Below are positions 36,708-45,404 of a DNA stretch of 64,000 bases, piece by piece. Source of the DNA: Planctomycetaceae bacterium. GTDB lineage: Bacteria > Planctomycetota > Phycisphaerae > UBA1845 > UTPLA1. A program made the position numbers and the translations under genes. The stretch's first letter is position 1. Every line of letters starts with the position of its first letter. The notes beneath the pieces were generated by a model. The model made no database searches, had not been told where the DNA came from, and worked only from the letters and a program-made list of their open reading frames with translations. Where the stretch lies: the NCBI GenBank assembly GCA_006969385.1, contig CP030884.1, positions 2,418,001 through 2,482,000 of the forward strand, read 5' to 3'.

Positions 36708-37904
36708 ATGGCTGACGTGATCCTCGAATCGCAACCCGATATCAACGCCGATCTCTCCAGCGATCAGATTCAACAACAGGATCTGCAGACCGAAGAGATG
36801 CTGGTCAACATGGGGCCGCAACACCCGGCCACGCACGGTGTGCTGCGTGTCGTGCTGCGCACCGACGGTGAGATGGTGCTGGAAGCCGTGCCGCACATCG
36901 GCTACCTGCATCGCTGCGCCGAAAAGATCGGCGAGACCGTCGCGCCCTATCAATACATTCCGTACACCGACCGCATGGATTACTTGGCGGGAATGAACAA
37001 CAACCTCGCCTTCGCGCAGGCGGTCGAAAAGCTAACGGGCTTGGAAGCTGAAATTACCGAGCGCACGAAGCTCATTCGCATCGTCTTTGCCGAGTTGAAT
37101 CGTATCGCGTCGCACTTGGTGTCGTTCGGTACGTACGGGCTAGACTTGGGCGCCTTCACGCCGTTCTTGTATGCCTTCCGCGAGCGCGAGTACATCCTCG
37201 ACTTGTTCGAGTCGGCCTGCGGCGCGCGGTTGACGTACAGCTACATCACGGTCGGCGGCGTCACGGACGATCTGCCCGAGCGCTTCGTCGATATCACGCG
37301 CGAATTTCTCGATTACTTCGAGCCCAAGGTGCACGAATACAACCTGTTACTCTCGCACAATCACATTTTCATCAAGCGCACAGCCAATGTCGGCGTGATT
37401 ACGGCGCAAGAGGCGCTCGACTACGGCTTGTCCGGCCCGGTGCTGCGCGGTTCGGGTGTGAACTTCGACTTGCGCAAGCAACCCGGTTCGGGTTACGAAG
37501 ATTTCGATTTCAACGTGCCGGTCGGTCAGGGCGAGAAGGGCAAAGTCGGTGACTGTTGGGATCGTTACATCGTGCGCGTTTCGGAAATGTTGGAATCCGT
37601 GAAGATCATTCGCCAGGCGCTCGACAAGCTGGACGGCACCGAAGGCCAGGAAACGCTGCACAAGAAGGGCAAAACGCTGAAACTGCCCGCCGACGAGATT
37701 TACTACGAAATTGAAAATCCGCGCGGTCAGCTCGGTTTCTTCGTGCGCGGCAACGGCTCGGCGATTCCGGATCGTGTCAAGGCGCGCGGCCCGAGTTTCT
37801 GCAATCTCTGCGTGACGGAAAAAGTGTGTCAGGATGTGCTATTGGGCGACGTGGCCGCCATCATCGGCAGCATCGACGTCGTGATGGGTGAAGTGGACCG
37901 CTGA
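36708..37904 (+). CDS. nuoD: NADH-quinone oxidoreductase subunit D
   Basis: 398 residues, the 49-kDa subunit. MGPQHPATHGVLR (about 34-46) provides the quinone-site histidine region, and the C-terminus ends ...GSIDVVMGEVDR as usual. The N-terminal 30 residues (SQPDINADLSSDQIQQQ) are a short extra. A 223-nt spacer with hairpins follows. Confidence 0.95.
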   Translation: MADVILESQPDINADLSSDQIQQQDLQTEEMLVNMGPQHPATHGVLRVVLRTDGEMVLEAVPHIGYLHRCAEKIGETVAPYQYIPYTDRMDYLAGMNNNLAFAQAVEKLTGLEAEITERTKLIRIVFAELNRIASHLVSFGTYGLDLGAFTPFLYAFREREYILDLFESACGARLTYSYITVGGVTDDLPERFVDITREFLDYFEPKVHEYNLLLSHNHIFIKRTANVGVITAQEALDYGLSGPVLRGSGVNFDLRKQPGSGYEDFDFNVPVGQGEKGKVGDCWDRYIVRVSEMLESVKIIRQALDKLDGTEGQETLHKKGKTLKLPADEIYYEIENPRGQLGFFVRGNGSAIPDRVKARGPSFCNLCVTEKVCQDVLLGDVAAIIGSIDVVMGEVDR

Positions 37905-38016
37905 CCGTGGGGTATGCACGCCGCAGATGGCGTGCAAGATGTCGATTGTCGCCGGCGCGGGCGGCTTCGGTTTGAGCGGTCAAATTGAAAACACAGAACG
38001 TGCGATAAACCGGTTG

Positions 38017-38072
38017 CCGCGCCGTTTGGCGCGGTCTGGTCAACCTCAGCGCGGCCCGTTATAACGCACGGG
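38017..38072. repeat. two hairpins in the nuoD-nuoH spacer
   Basis: CCGCGCC (38017-38023) pairs with GGCGCGG (38028-38034) around GTTT, and CCCGT (38055-38059) pairs with ACGGG (38068-38072). They could modulate transcription or mRNA stability between nuoD and nuoH. Confidence 0.5.
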
Positions 38073-38127
38073 TCAAGGGAATTCTGCGGGGCGCAACCGT
38101 CCGGCAGGCAGTCAGGAGACGATTTAC

Positions 38128-39906
38128 GTGGCATCGATCACGCTTCCATGGGTGCAGCGCGATACCGAGAAGCTAAGCAACTATCGCGAGAGGGCGATTC
38201 GTTTGCTGGCGATCATCGCCTTGGCGCACATCCCGATCATTTTGGGTGCGTGGTTGCTGCTCGATCCGCTCAGCACCAAACCCGCCGACCTTCAGGATTG
38301 GAAGGTGCTGCTCGTCCCGCCGCTGTGTTTGGGATCGATCGGCGGGATGCTGCTTTTCGCCGGGGCGGCGTTCGCGATTTACGCCTACGAATTGATCGGT
38401 CGCGTGTTGAGCGCGCCGTGGGTGGCGTTCGTTATTTTTATCGGTGCGATCTTTGGCATCGTGATCGGCGTCTGGTTGCACGCCGAAATTCTCATGACGG
38501 TGCAGCGAGATTGGATGCCCGCCAAAGAAACCAGCGTTATTCCGGTCGTCGGCATCGAATACGATCATACGGTTCAATCCATCTATCAAAACAACCTCGC
38601 GGGCAAGTCGGTGGACTTCCCGCTGATCGGCGCGATCTCGATCGATACGCCAATCCTTGCTTACCTCATGTTTCCGTTGCAGTTCCCGCTGATTCGCGAC
38701 CTCGTCGGCGTCGGCGGCATCATCGGCTTCATCAGTTTGATTCCCGGCTTCGGTATTTGGTGGGAACGCAAAGTTGCCGGTCGCATTCAATCGCGCATGG
38801 GCCCCATGCGCGCAGGTGGCTGGCACGGTTGGGCCCAAAGCGCCGCCGACGGCATTAAGCTCGCCTTTAAGGAAGATTACGTTCCGCCCGGCGGCGACGG
38901 CCTCTTGTTCCGGCTCGCGCCGTACATCACGTTTATCCCGCCCATTTGCGCATTCATCGCGTTGCCCTTTGCGACGGCGTGGGTGTTTCGCGATCTCGAC
39001 GTCGCGCTGATTTTTATTCTGGCCATGCTCGGCATCGAAGTGATGGGCGTGATTTTGGCCGGTTGGGCCAGTAACAATAAATGGTCGGTTTACGGCGCGA
39101 TGCGCGAAGCCTGCCAAATGGTGTCGTACGAAATCCCGATGGGAATGGCGTTGCTAATCCCGGTCATGACGGCCGGCTCGCTGAGCCTGACGGGCATTGC
39201 AGAAGCACAATCGGGCGGGTTCTGGACGTGGTTTGTGTTCGTCAACCCGTGGTGCTTCCTCGCGTTCTTCCTGTACTACGTCGCGTCGCTCGCCAGTTGC
39301 AAGCGCGCGCCCTTCGATTTGCCCGAGTCCGAATCGGAACTGGTCGCGGGCTTCCTGACCGAGTACAGCGGTTTCCGCTGGTCGATGTTCTTCTTCGGCG
39401 AATACGTCGCGATGTACGTCGTCTGCGGTTTGGCCGCGATTCTCTTCCTCGGCGGTTGGATGTCGCCGTTCCCCGCCTCGTCGGCCGAGTGGTTCATCGC
39501 GCAGGCCAACATCGAGAACGGCATGCTGCAAACGCTGGTGAAAAGCCTGCTGGCGGCCAACCCGATTTGGTTCATTCTCAAAGCGACGTTCCTGTTCTTC
39601 GTGCAACTTTGGATTCGCTGGACGCTGCCGCGCATTCGCATCGACCAGGTGTTGTATGCTTGCGTGCAGGTCTTGTTGCCGGCGACCATGGTGGTGTTGC
39701 TTTGCAACACGGTCTGGACCTTGGGCGTGTCGGAAAACGGATTGAACCTTGGCTGGTTGATCGCCCTCGACGGCATCATCAACAAGATTCTGGCGGCTGC
39801 CGGTTTGTTAACGCTTCTCGGCATCGTCGGCATCGCCGCTTACGGTTATCGCAATAACAAGAAGCTCGTCGGTTGGCTGGCCGTGGATCAGTTGCCCGGT
39901 AAGTAG
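38128..39906 (+). CDS. nuoH: NADH-quinone oxidoreductase subunit H with long N-terminal extension
   Basis: 592 residues from GTG 38128 (CAGGAG at 38113-38118). The NuoH core begins near residue 180 and includes WWERKVAGRIQSRMGP, AMREACQMVSYEIPMG and FDLPESESELVAGF, which contact the quinone tunnel. The core family is about 325-400 residues, so about 180 extra residues with three membrane helices (roughly 25-48, 58-82, 92-118) precede it. The frame is open throughout, so this is a real extension unless an internal start is used. Confidence 0.9.
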   Translation: MASITLPWVQRDTEKLSNYRERAIRLLAIIALAHIPIILGAWLLLDPLSTKPADLQDWKVLLVPPLCLGSIGGMLLFAGAAFAIYAYELIGRVLSAPWVAFVIFIGAIFGIVIGVWLHAEILMTVQRDWMPAKETSVIPVVGIEYDHTVQSIYQNNLAGKSVDFPLIGAISIDTPILAYLMFPLQFPLIRDLVGVGGIIGFISLIPGFGIWWERKVAGRIQSRMGPMRAGGWHGWAQSAADGIKLAFKEDYVPPGGDGLLFRLAPYITFIPPICAFIALPFATAWVFRDLDVALIFILAMLGIEVMGVILAGWASNNKWSVYGAMREACQMVSYEIPMGMALLIPVMTAGSLSLTGIAEAQSGGFWTWFVFVNPWCFLAFFLYYVASLASCKRAPFDLPESESELVAGFLTEYSGFRWSMFFFGEYVAMYVVCGLAAILFLGGWMSPFPASSAEWFIAQANIENGMLQTLVKSLLAANPIWFILKATFLFFVQLWIRWTLPRIRIDQVLYACVQVLLPATMVVLLCNTVWTLGVSENGLNLGWLIALDGIINKILAAAGLLTLLGIVGIAAYGYRNNKKLVGWLAVDQLPGK

Positions 39907-39961
39907 CGTTGAACGTTTGGATAGTTTGGCCGCCGAACACGGGCGGTCGTTGAAAGTTCAC

Positions 39962-40465
39962 ATGGACGATCTGGCATTCTATATCTTTGCGGCGATCTCA
40001 GTGGGCAGCGCCTTTGGTGTGGTCGTGTCGCAGAACATCGTGCGCACGGCATTGTTTCTGCTCGGCACGCTGGGTGGCGTGGCCGGTTTGTACTTCTTGC
40101 TCGACGCGAATCTGATCGCCGTGATTCAGTTGATTGTGTATGCGGGCGGCACGCTGATTCTGATCGTCTTCGGCATCATGCTGACGAGTAAGTCGCCGTG
40201 GGCCGAGTTCAAACCGCCCAAAGGTCAGATCGTGTTGGCCGCGTTGGTCGGCTTGCTCATGTTCATCGGCATCACATCGCTGACGTTATCCGGAGACGTG
40301 AATTGGGCCGCGCGGGCGACGAAAACGCCGCTGGCAACCTCGCCGAAAGTGGCCGAAGCCGGCGAAGCGTTGCTCACGACGTATCTCGTGCCGTTCGAAG
40401 TGGCCAGCGTGTTGCTGCTCGTCGTGATGATCGGCGCGGCCTACCTTGCGAAGACGGAGAAGTAA
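39962..40465 (+). CDS. nuoJ: NADH-quinone oxidoreductase subunit J
   Basis: 167 residues from ATG 39962; an upstream TTG (39917) in frame is less likely. Five membrane helices, with the conserved QLIVYAGGTLILIVFGIML segment that forms the TM3 pi-bulge region in complex I. It ends 3 nt before nuoK. Confidence 0.92.
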   Translation: MDDLAFYIFAAISVGSAFGVVVSQNIVRTALFLLGTLGGVAGLYFLLDANLIAVIQLIVYAGGTLILIVFGIMLTSKSPWAEFKPPKGQIVLAALVGLLMFIGITSLTLSGDVNWAARATKTPLATSPKVAEAGEALLTTYLVPFEVASVLLLVVMIGAAYLAKTEK

Positions 40466-40468
40466 GCC

Positions 40469-40780
40469 ATGCTCGCAGTCGGTCTTTCGCATTATCTGGT
40501 TCTGTCGGCGCTGCTCTTTAGCCTCGGTGTCGTCTGCATGGCGACCAAGCGCAACGCCATCGGCATTCTGATCGGGGTCGAATTGGTGTTGAACTCCGCC
40601 AACGTCAACCTGATCGCGTTTTCGAAATTCCAGACCGGCCTCGTGGATGGTCAGGTCTTTGCTGTGTTCGTCATTCTGCTGGCAGCCGCCGAAGCGGCGC
40701 TGGCGATTGCCATCTTCATGAACTTCTACAACAACCTGCAGACCGTCGATGTGGATCGCGGCGATGTGTTGCGTGGCTAG
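40469..40780 (+). CDS. nuoK: NADH-quinone oxidoreductase subunit K
   Basis: 103 residues, three membrane helices. The proton-channel glutamates are in GIEL-type context (GVELVLNSANVNLIAF) and AAAEAALAIAIF. Typical length. Tight spacing to nuoJ and 37 nt to nuoL. Confidence 0.94.
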   Translation: MLAVGLSHYLVLSALLFSLGVVCMATKRNAIGILIGVELVLNSANVNLIAFSKFQTGLVDGQVFAVFVILLAAAEAALAIAIFMNFYNNLQTVDVDRGDVLRG

Positions 40781-40817
40781 TCGATCTCGGCTGGGCTGGG
40801 GTAGGTAAGAGACCATC

Positions 40818-43367
40818 ATGGGGCATACGTTAGAAATCATGCTCGCACTCGGTGTGGTAATACCGCTGCTGAGCTTCACGGTGCTCGTCTTCTTCGGTGC
40901 TAATAGCCCGCTCGGTAAGCCGCGCGCGGCGTGGGTGGCGACGGGGGCGATTGGCCTTTCGGCGGTACTCGCTTTGATCGTGTTAGGCAGTTGGATGTCG
41001 ACCGACAACGCGGGGCGCGCGGAGCTGACGGAAAATGCCTTCCGCTACGACTGGGGCCGCATGGGGACCATACCCATTACCGTCGGCGTTAAGCTCGATT
41101 CGCTCACCATCATGATGTTCGCGATGGTCACGTTCATTGCGACGTTCATTCATATCTTCAGCATCGGTTACATGTCGGGCCAAAGCGACGAAGTCGCCGG
41201 TGAAAGCAAATATCATCGCTTCTTCGCCTACCTCGGTTTGTTCTGTTTCAGCATGTTGGGGCTGGTCGTGTCCAGCAGCATGTTGTTCTTGTTTATCTTT
41301 TGGGAACTGGTCGGCCTCTGTTCGTATCTGCTGATCGGTTTCTACTTCAGCGAGAAGTACGCCAGTAACGCCAGTATGAAGGCGTTTATCACCAACCGTG
41401 TGGGTGACTTCGGGTTCATCGTCGGCCTCGCGCTGGTGGTGATGTACACCAACACATTCGACCTCGATGAAGCTGCTGCCAAGTTTGCTCAACAGTTCCG
41501 TTCAGGTGAAGGCATCTTCGCCGCGTCGATCGATCTGTTTGGTTGGCAGGTCAGCGGTATGGCCCTCGCGACGCTAATGGGCATTGGCCTGTTCTGCGGC
41601 GCGATGGGTAAGAGCGCTCAATTCCCCTTGCACGTATGGTTGCCCGATGCCATGGCTGGCCCCACGCCGGTCTCCGCGCTGATTCACGCCGCCACCATGG
41701 TCGCGGCGGGTGTGTATCTCGTCGCCCGCGTCTTCCGTTTGCTCACGCCCGACGCGCAGATGTTTATTGCAGTCATCGGCTGCATCACGCTTACCTTGAC
41801 GGCGCTAATCGCCATCGTGCAGACCGACATCAAAAAGATTCTCGCCTATTCCACGCTGAGCCAGTTGGGCTACATGGTCTTCGGCATGGGCGTGGGCGCG
41901 TGGACGGCGGCGCTGTTCCATCTGATCACGCACGCGTTCTTCAAGGCGATGTTGTTCCTCGGCTCCGGCCAAGTCATCGAAGGTTGCCATCACGAAAAGA
42001 ACATCATGAAGATGGGCGGTCTGCGCAAGAAGATGCCCGTGACCTGTGCGACGTTCTTGATCGGCGTGCTGGCGATCGCCGGCTTCGGCCTTCCCGGCAT
42101 TAAGATTGCCGGCGTTAAGTTCGGCTTGGGTGGGTTCTTCAGCAAAGACGAAATCCTCGCGGTCGCCTACGAACGTGCGTACAACATGGATGGCTCCCAC
42201 GCGGGCGATCATTCCAGCGATCACGGTGATGGTCACGGTGGCGGCGATCATGCCGATGACCACGGCGATGGTCACGCCAATGCAAGTGTAGAGATTCAAA
42301 ATATGCAGTTGGCGTCGGCTGATGTGCAGTTCGTCAGCGCCGGTGGCGTTTTCGATGTGTTGTCCGCCGCCGCTTCGACAACGATGGCCGCCGGCGATGC
42401 GCATGGCGGTCACGAACCGCACGGAACACCAGAAAAACTCGCCATCGCCCAAACGCTGCCGCATCTGCCCAAGTGGATGTTCTGGTTGCCGATTGCCATC
42501 GCCTATATCACGCCGTTCTACATGATGCGCTGTTGGTGGCTCACGTTTATGGGTAAACCGCGCGATCAGCACGTTTACGACCACGCGCATGAAGTGAAAT
42601 TGATGTACGTACCGCTGGTCGTATTGGCGGTGGGTACGTTCGTAAGTAGCTACTTCATCTTCCGCCCGCTAATTTCGCATGCCGGTGGCGAAGCCGCCGA
42701 TGCCGCTGCTGTCGTTGCCATCGACGGTGAAGCGCATAGTTACAAAGAGATTGCCGGGCAATCGATGCTAACGGTCACGCATGGTGACAGTTGGGCCAAT
42801 CCGCACGTTGCGCTCGTTCCAATTGTTGGGTTCGCTTTCCTAATCGGGATGGGCTTCGCGGCGCTGCTGTATCGCAACGGCCCCGGCCTTGCGGGTCGCA
42901 TCTTGGAAAGCAGCCGACCATTACGCATGGTCCACACGGCGCTCAACGAACGTCTGTACATCGATGCGTTCTACGATCGCGTTTTCGTCGGCGGCACCGT
43001 GTTGTTCGGCAAGTTCTGGTCGTTTATCGATAACGTAATAGTCGACGGCATCGTGAACTTGACGGGCTATGCCACTCGCGGCATCGGCGTCTTCACCGGC
43101 AAGCAACTCGATATGGCAGTCGATCAACGCGGCTTCGGTCTCGTCGATGCCTTGGCCGACGGTATCGCCAAATTGATTTTCGATGCGGGTAGTGAAATCC
43201 GCCGACCGCAGAACGGTCGCGTGCGGAACTATCTGCTATGGACGGCGGGTAGCGCCGCCCTTGTGTTGATATGTGTGATCTATCGCGAGCCCATCGGTAA
43301 CGGACTGACATATGTCGGTCGCGCCGTGTGGTCGAGCGTGAAGGGAATCGTGGCGTTCGCAGGTTAG
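40818..43367 (+). CDS. nuoL: NADH-quinone oxidoreductase subunit L with His-rich insert
   Basis: 849 residues, an antiporter-like subunit, with KSAQFPLHVWLPDAMAGPTPVSALIHAATMV in the core (given in part: FPLHVWLPDAMAGPTP) and the C-terminal lateral helix region. Between about residues 457 and 540 it has an extra hydrophilic loop very rich in His, Asp and Gly (codons 42196-42282 alone encode seven His), followed by a second small His group (GGHEPHG). The standard protein is about 610-700 residues. Confidence 0.93.
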   Translation: MGHTLEIMLALGVVIPLLSFTVLVFFGANSPLGKPRAAWVATGAIGLSAVLALIVLGSWMSTDNAGRAELTENAFRYDWGRMGTIPITVGVKLDSLTIMMFAMVTFIATFIHIFSIGYMSGQSDEVAGESKYHRFFAYLGLFCFSMLGLVVSSSMLFLFIFWELVGLCSYLLIGFYFSEKYASNASMKAFITNRVGDFGFIVGLALVVMYTNTFDLDEAAAKFAQQFRSGEGIFAASIDLFGWQVSGMALATLMGIGLFCGAMGKSAQFPLHVWLPDAMAGPTPVSALIHAATMVAAGVYLVARVFRLLTPDAQMFIAVIGCITLTLTALIAIVQTDIKKILAYSTLSQLGYMVFGMGVGAWTAALFHLITHAFFKAMLFLGSGQVIEGCHHEKNIMKMGGLRKKMPVTCATFLIGVLAIAGFGLPGIKIAGVKFGLGGFFSKDEILAVAYERAYNMDGSHAGDHSSDHGDGHGGGDHADDHGDGHANASVEIQNMQLASADVQFVSAGGVFDVLSAAASTTMAAGDAHGGHEPHGTPEKLAIAQTLPHLPKWMFWLPIAIAYITPFYMMRCWWLTFMGKPRDQHVYDHAHEVKLMYVPLVVLAVGTFVSSYFIFRPLISHAGGEAADAAAVVAIDGEAHSYKEIAGQSMLTVTHGDSWANPHVALVPIVGFAFLIGMGFAALLYRNGPGLAGRILESSRPLRMVHTALNERLYIDAFYDRVFVGGTVLFGKFWSFIDNVIVDGIVNLTGYATRGIGVFTGKQLDMAVDQRGFGLVDALADGIAKLIFDAGSEIRRPQNGRVRNYLLWTAGSAALVLICVIYREPIGNGLTYVGRAVWSSVKGIVAFAG

Positions 43368-43773
43368 CCGCGCGGGATGTCCCCCAGCCCTATAAGGGCA
43401 GGGGCACCCAAGCAGAGCCGCGCCCGACGGGTGCCCCACCCTTTCCAAGGGTGGGGGACGAACAAACCGGTACTACAGCGCGGAAGGTCGAACAGAGCCG
43501 CGCCCGTAAGGAAGCGGTCAGCGTCGGACGCTTCGGGGTCGTCCCGGCTGTTCCCGAGCCTCGGAAGGGCGGGGGAACTCGACGGAGCGAATCACCGGTT
43601 GCAAACCGGTGCCACAGTGCGGAAAACCAAACCACCGGTTACAAACCGGTGCCACAGCGCGAATGGGTCACAGCGCGGATGACACATCATCTGCGCAGCA
43701 AAAACGACAACCGGCCCGTCAACGATTTGGCGTGGCCACTGACAACATACGTGAGTAAGACGGGAGTCTTAAC
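43368..43773. repeat. repeat-rich spacer between nuoL and nuoM
   Basis: This 406-nt gap has no gene but several short repeats. A direct repeat CACCGGTTnCAAACCGGTG CCACAGnGCG occurs at 43593-43622 and 43633-43662 (40-nt period), with a partial copy at 43461-43485. CAGAGCCGCGCCCG occurs at 43413-43426 and 43493-43506. A 10-bp perfect hairpin CCCCACCCTT/AAGGGTGGGG lies at 43434-43456. These look like dispersed intergenic repeat units inserted in the operon. Confidence 0.75.
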
Positions 43774-45402
43774 GTGTCGCTACTCAACTGGATTATCTTC
43801 TTACCGCTGATCGGCATGGTCGTCGTGCTGGTCGCACCTTCCGAGATGGCCAAGCGCATCTCGTGGGTGACGACGTTCGCCGTGTTCCTGCTCTCGCTCA
43901 TGCTCTTTCCGCCGTTCCTCGATGGCTCCGCCTTCGAAGGTGGTTACGGCGAGGCGATGCAGTTCGAGAGCCGGGCCAATTGGATACAGATCGGCGGCGA
44001 ACAGCAGGCCGACGGTTCCTACGAAGGCGGGCTTTCGATTGATTGGTACGTCGGCCTCGACGGCATCAGCTTCCCGCTCGTTATTCTGACGACGCTGATC
44101 ACGTGGCTCGCCTCGTGGACCAGCTTCGTCATCACTAAGGCCGAGAAGGGCTACTACGCGCTATTCCTGTTGTTAGAGACCGGCGTGCTGGGCACGTTTT
44201 GTGCGCTCGACTTCTTTGTGTTCTATATCTTCTGGGAAGTGATGCTGCTGCCGATGTACTTCCTCATCGGTGTCTGGGGCGGTAAGAAGAAAGAGTTCGC
44301 GGCGATCAAGTTCTTCATCTACACGCTCGCGGGCTCGGTATTGATGCTCGTCGCGCTAATCGCCATGTTCTTCGCCAGCGCCGAAGCAACGGGCGGCAAC
44401 GGTACCTTTGACCTGATCACGCTCGCGACCGACGGCGCGATTAGCACCTATTTTAATGATCCCAGCCATACCTTCCTGCTCGATGCCTGGAAGTTCAGCC
44501 ATGTGATGTTCGTGTTCCTGTTCATCGGGTTCATGATCAAGGTGCCGCTCTTCCCGTTCCATACCTGGTTGCCGTTGGCGCACGTCGAAGCACCCACGCC
44601 CATCTCCATGATTCTGGCGGGCATCTTGCTGAAGCTCGGTGCCTACGGCTTCTTGCGGGTGTGTTATCCGATCTTCCCAGCGGCCGGCGAAAGCCTCGCC
44701 TTTCTGCTGGCGACGCTCGGTGTGATCAACATCATCTACGGCGCGTTCTGTTGTTTGGCACAGACCGACTTCAAGCGTCTCGTTGCGTATAGCTCGATTA
44801 GCCACATGGGCTACGTCGTACTCGGTATCGCCGTGATGACCGACATCGGTTTTCAGGGTGCGATGTTCCAAATCTTGGCCCACGGCATTTCCAGCCCGAT
44901 GTGCTTCTTTTTGGTGGGCGTGATTTACGATCGTGCCCACCATCGCGAAATCAATCGCTTTGGCGGTCTGTGGCTGCAGATGCCCAAGTACGGCTCGTTG
45001 GCCACGCTCGGCTTCTTTGCCTCGCTGGGCTTGCCCGGGTTGTGCGGCTTCATCGGTGAAGCATGGGTGTTGCTCGGCACGTTTAACGCCGTCGATACCA
45101 ACCCGAGTATGACCTGGTCGCCGTGGATGGCGGTTATCGCCGCCTTCGGTGTGGTGCTAACGGCTGGTTACATCCTGTGGATGATTCAGCGGGTGTATCT
45201 CGGCGAAAAGAAGGAAGAGTACGCCGGTTTCCCGGATGTCACGGCGCGCGAAACGGCGATCCTTGTGCCGATGGCCATCCTCGCCATCTTCATGGGCATC
45301 TTGCCGAAGTACACGTTTATGTTGATGAACGGTTCGATCGATGCCGTGCTTGACGTTATCAAATCGACGGCCGGCACTGCCGCTGTTGCGTTAGGAGGCT
45401 AA
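43774..45402 (+). CDS. nuoM: NADH-quinone oxidoreductase subunit M
   Basis: 542 residues from GTG 43774. About 14 membrane helices with the antiporter-like motifs FFVFYIFWEVMLLPMYFLIG and KVPLFPFHTWLPLAHVEAPT. It is a proton-pumping subunit of the membrane arm. The stop lies 2 nt before the nuoN start. Confidence 0.95.
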   Translation: MSLLNWIIFLPLIGMVVVLVAPSEMAKRISWVTTFAVFLLSLMLFPPFLDGSAFEGGYGEAMQFESRANWIQIGGEQQADGSYEGGLSIDWYVGLDGISFPLVILTTLITWLASWTSFVITKAEKGYYALFLLLETGVLGTFCALDFFVFYIFWEVMLLPMYFLIGVWGGKKKEFAAIKFFIYTLAGSVLMLVALIAMFFASAEATGGNGTFDLITLATDGAISTYFNDPSHTFLLDAWKFSHVMFVFLFIGFMIKVPLFPFHTWLPLAHVEAPTPISMILAGILLKLGAYGFLRVCYPIFPAAGESLAFLLATLGVINIIYGAFCCLAQTDFKRLVAYSSISHMGYVVLGIAVMTDIGFQGAMFQILAHGISSPMCFFLVGVIYDRAHHREINRFGGLWLQMPKYGSLATLGFFASLGLPGLCGFIGEAWVLLGTFNAVDTNPSMTWSPWMAVIAAFGVVLTAGYILWMIQRVYLGEKKEEYAGFPDVTARETAILVPMAILAIFMGILPKYTFMLMNGSIDAVLDVIKSTAGTAAVALGG

Positions 45403-45404
45403 GC

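Noticed and set aside
43593-43662. Possible CRISPR array in the nuoL-nuoM spacer
   Set aside because: Only two full units with a 10-nt gap between them, no spacers of normal length and no cas genes.
43328-43810. Plus-strand frames across the nuoL-nuoM spacer
   Set aside because: They translate the repeat units (several frames show KPV/TNRCH-type periodic peptides) and overlap both flanking genes.
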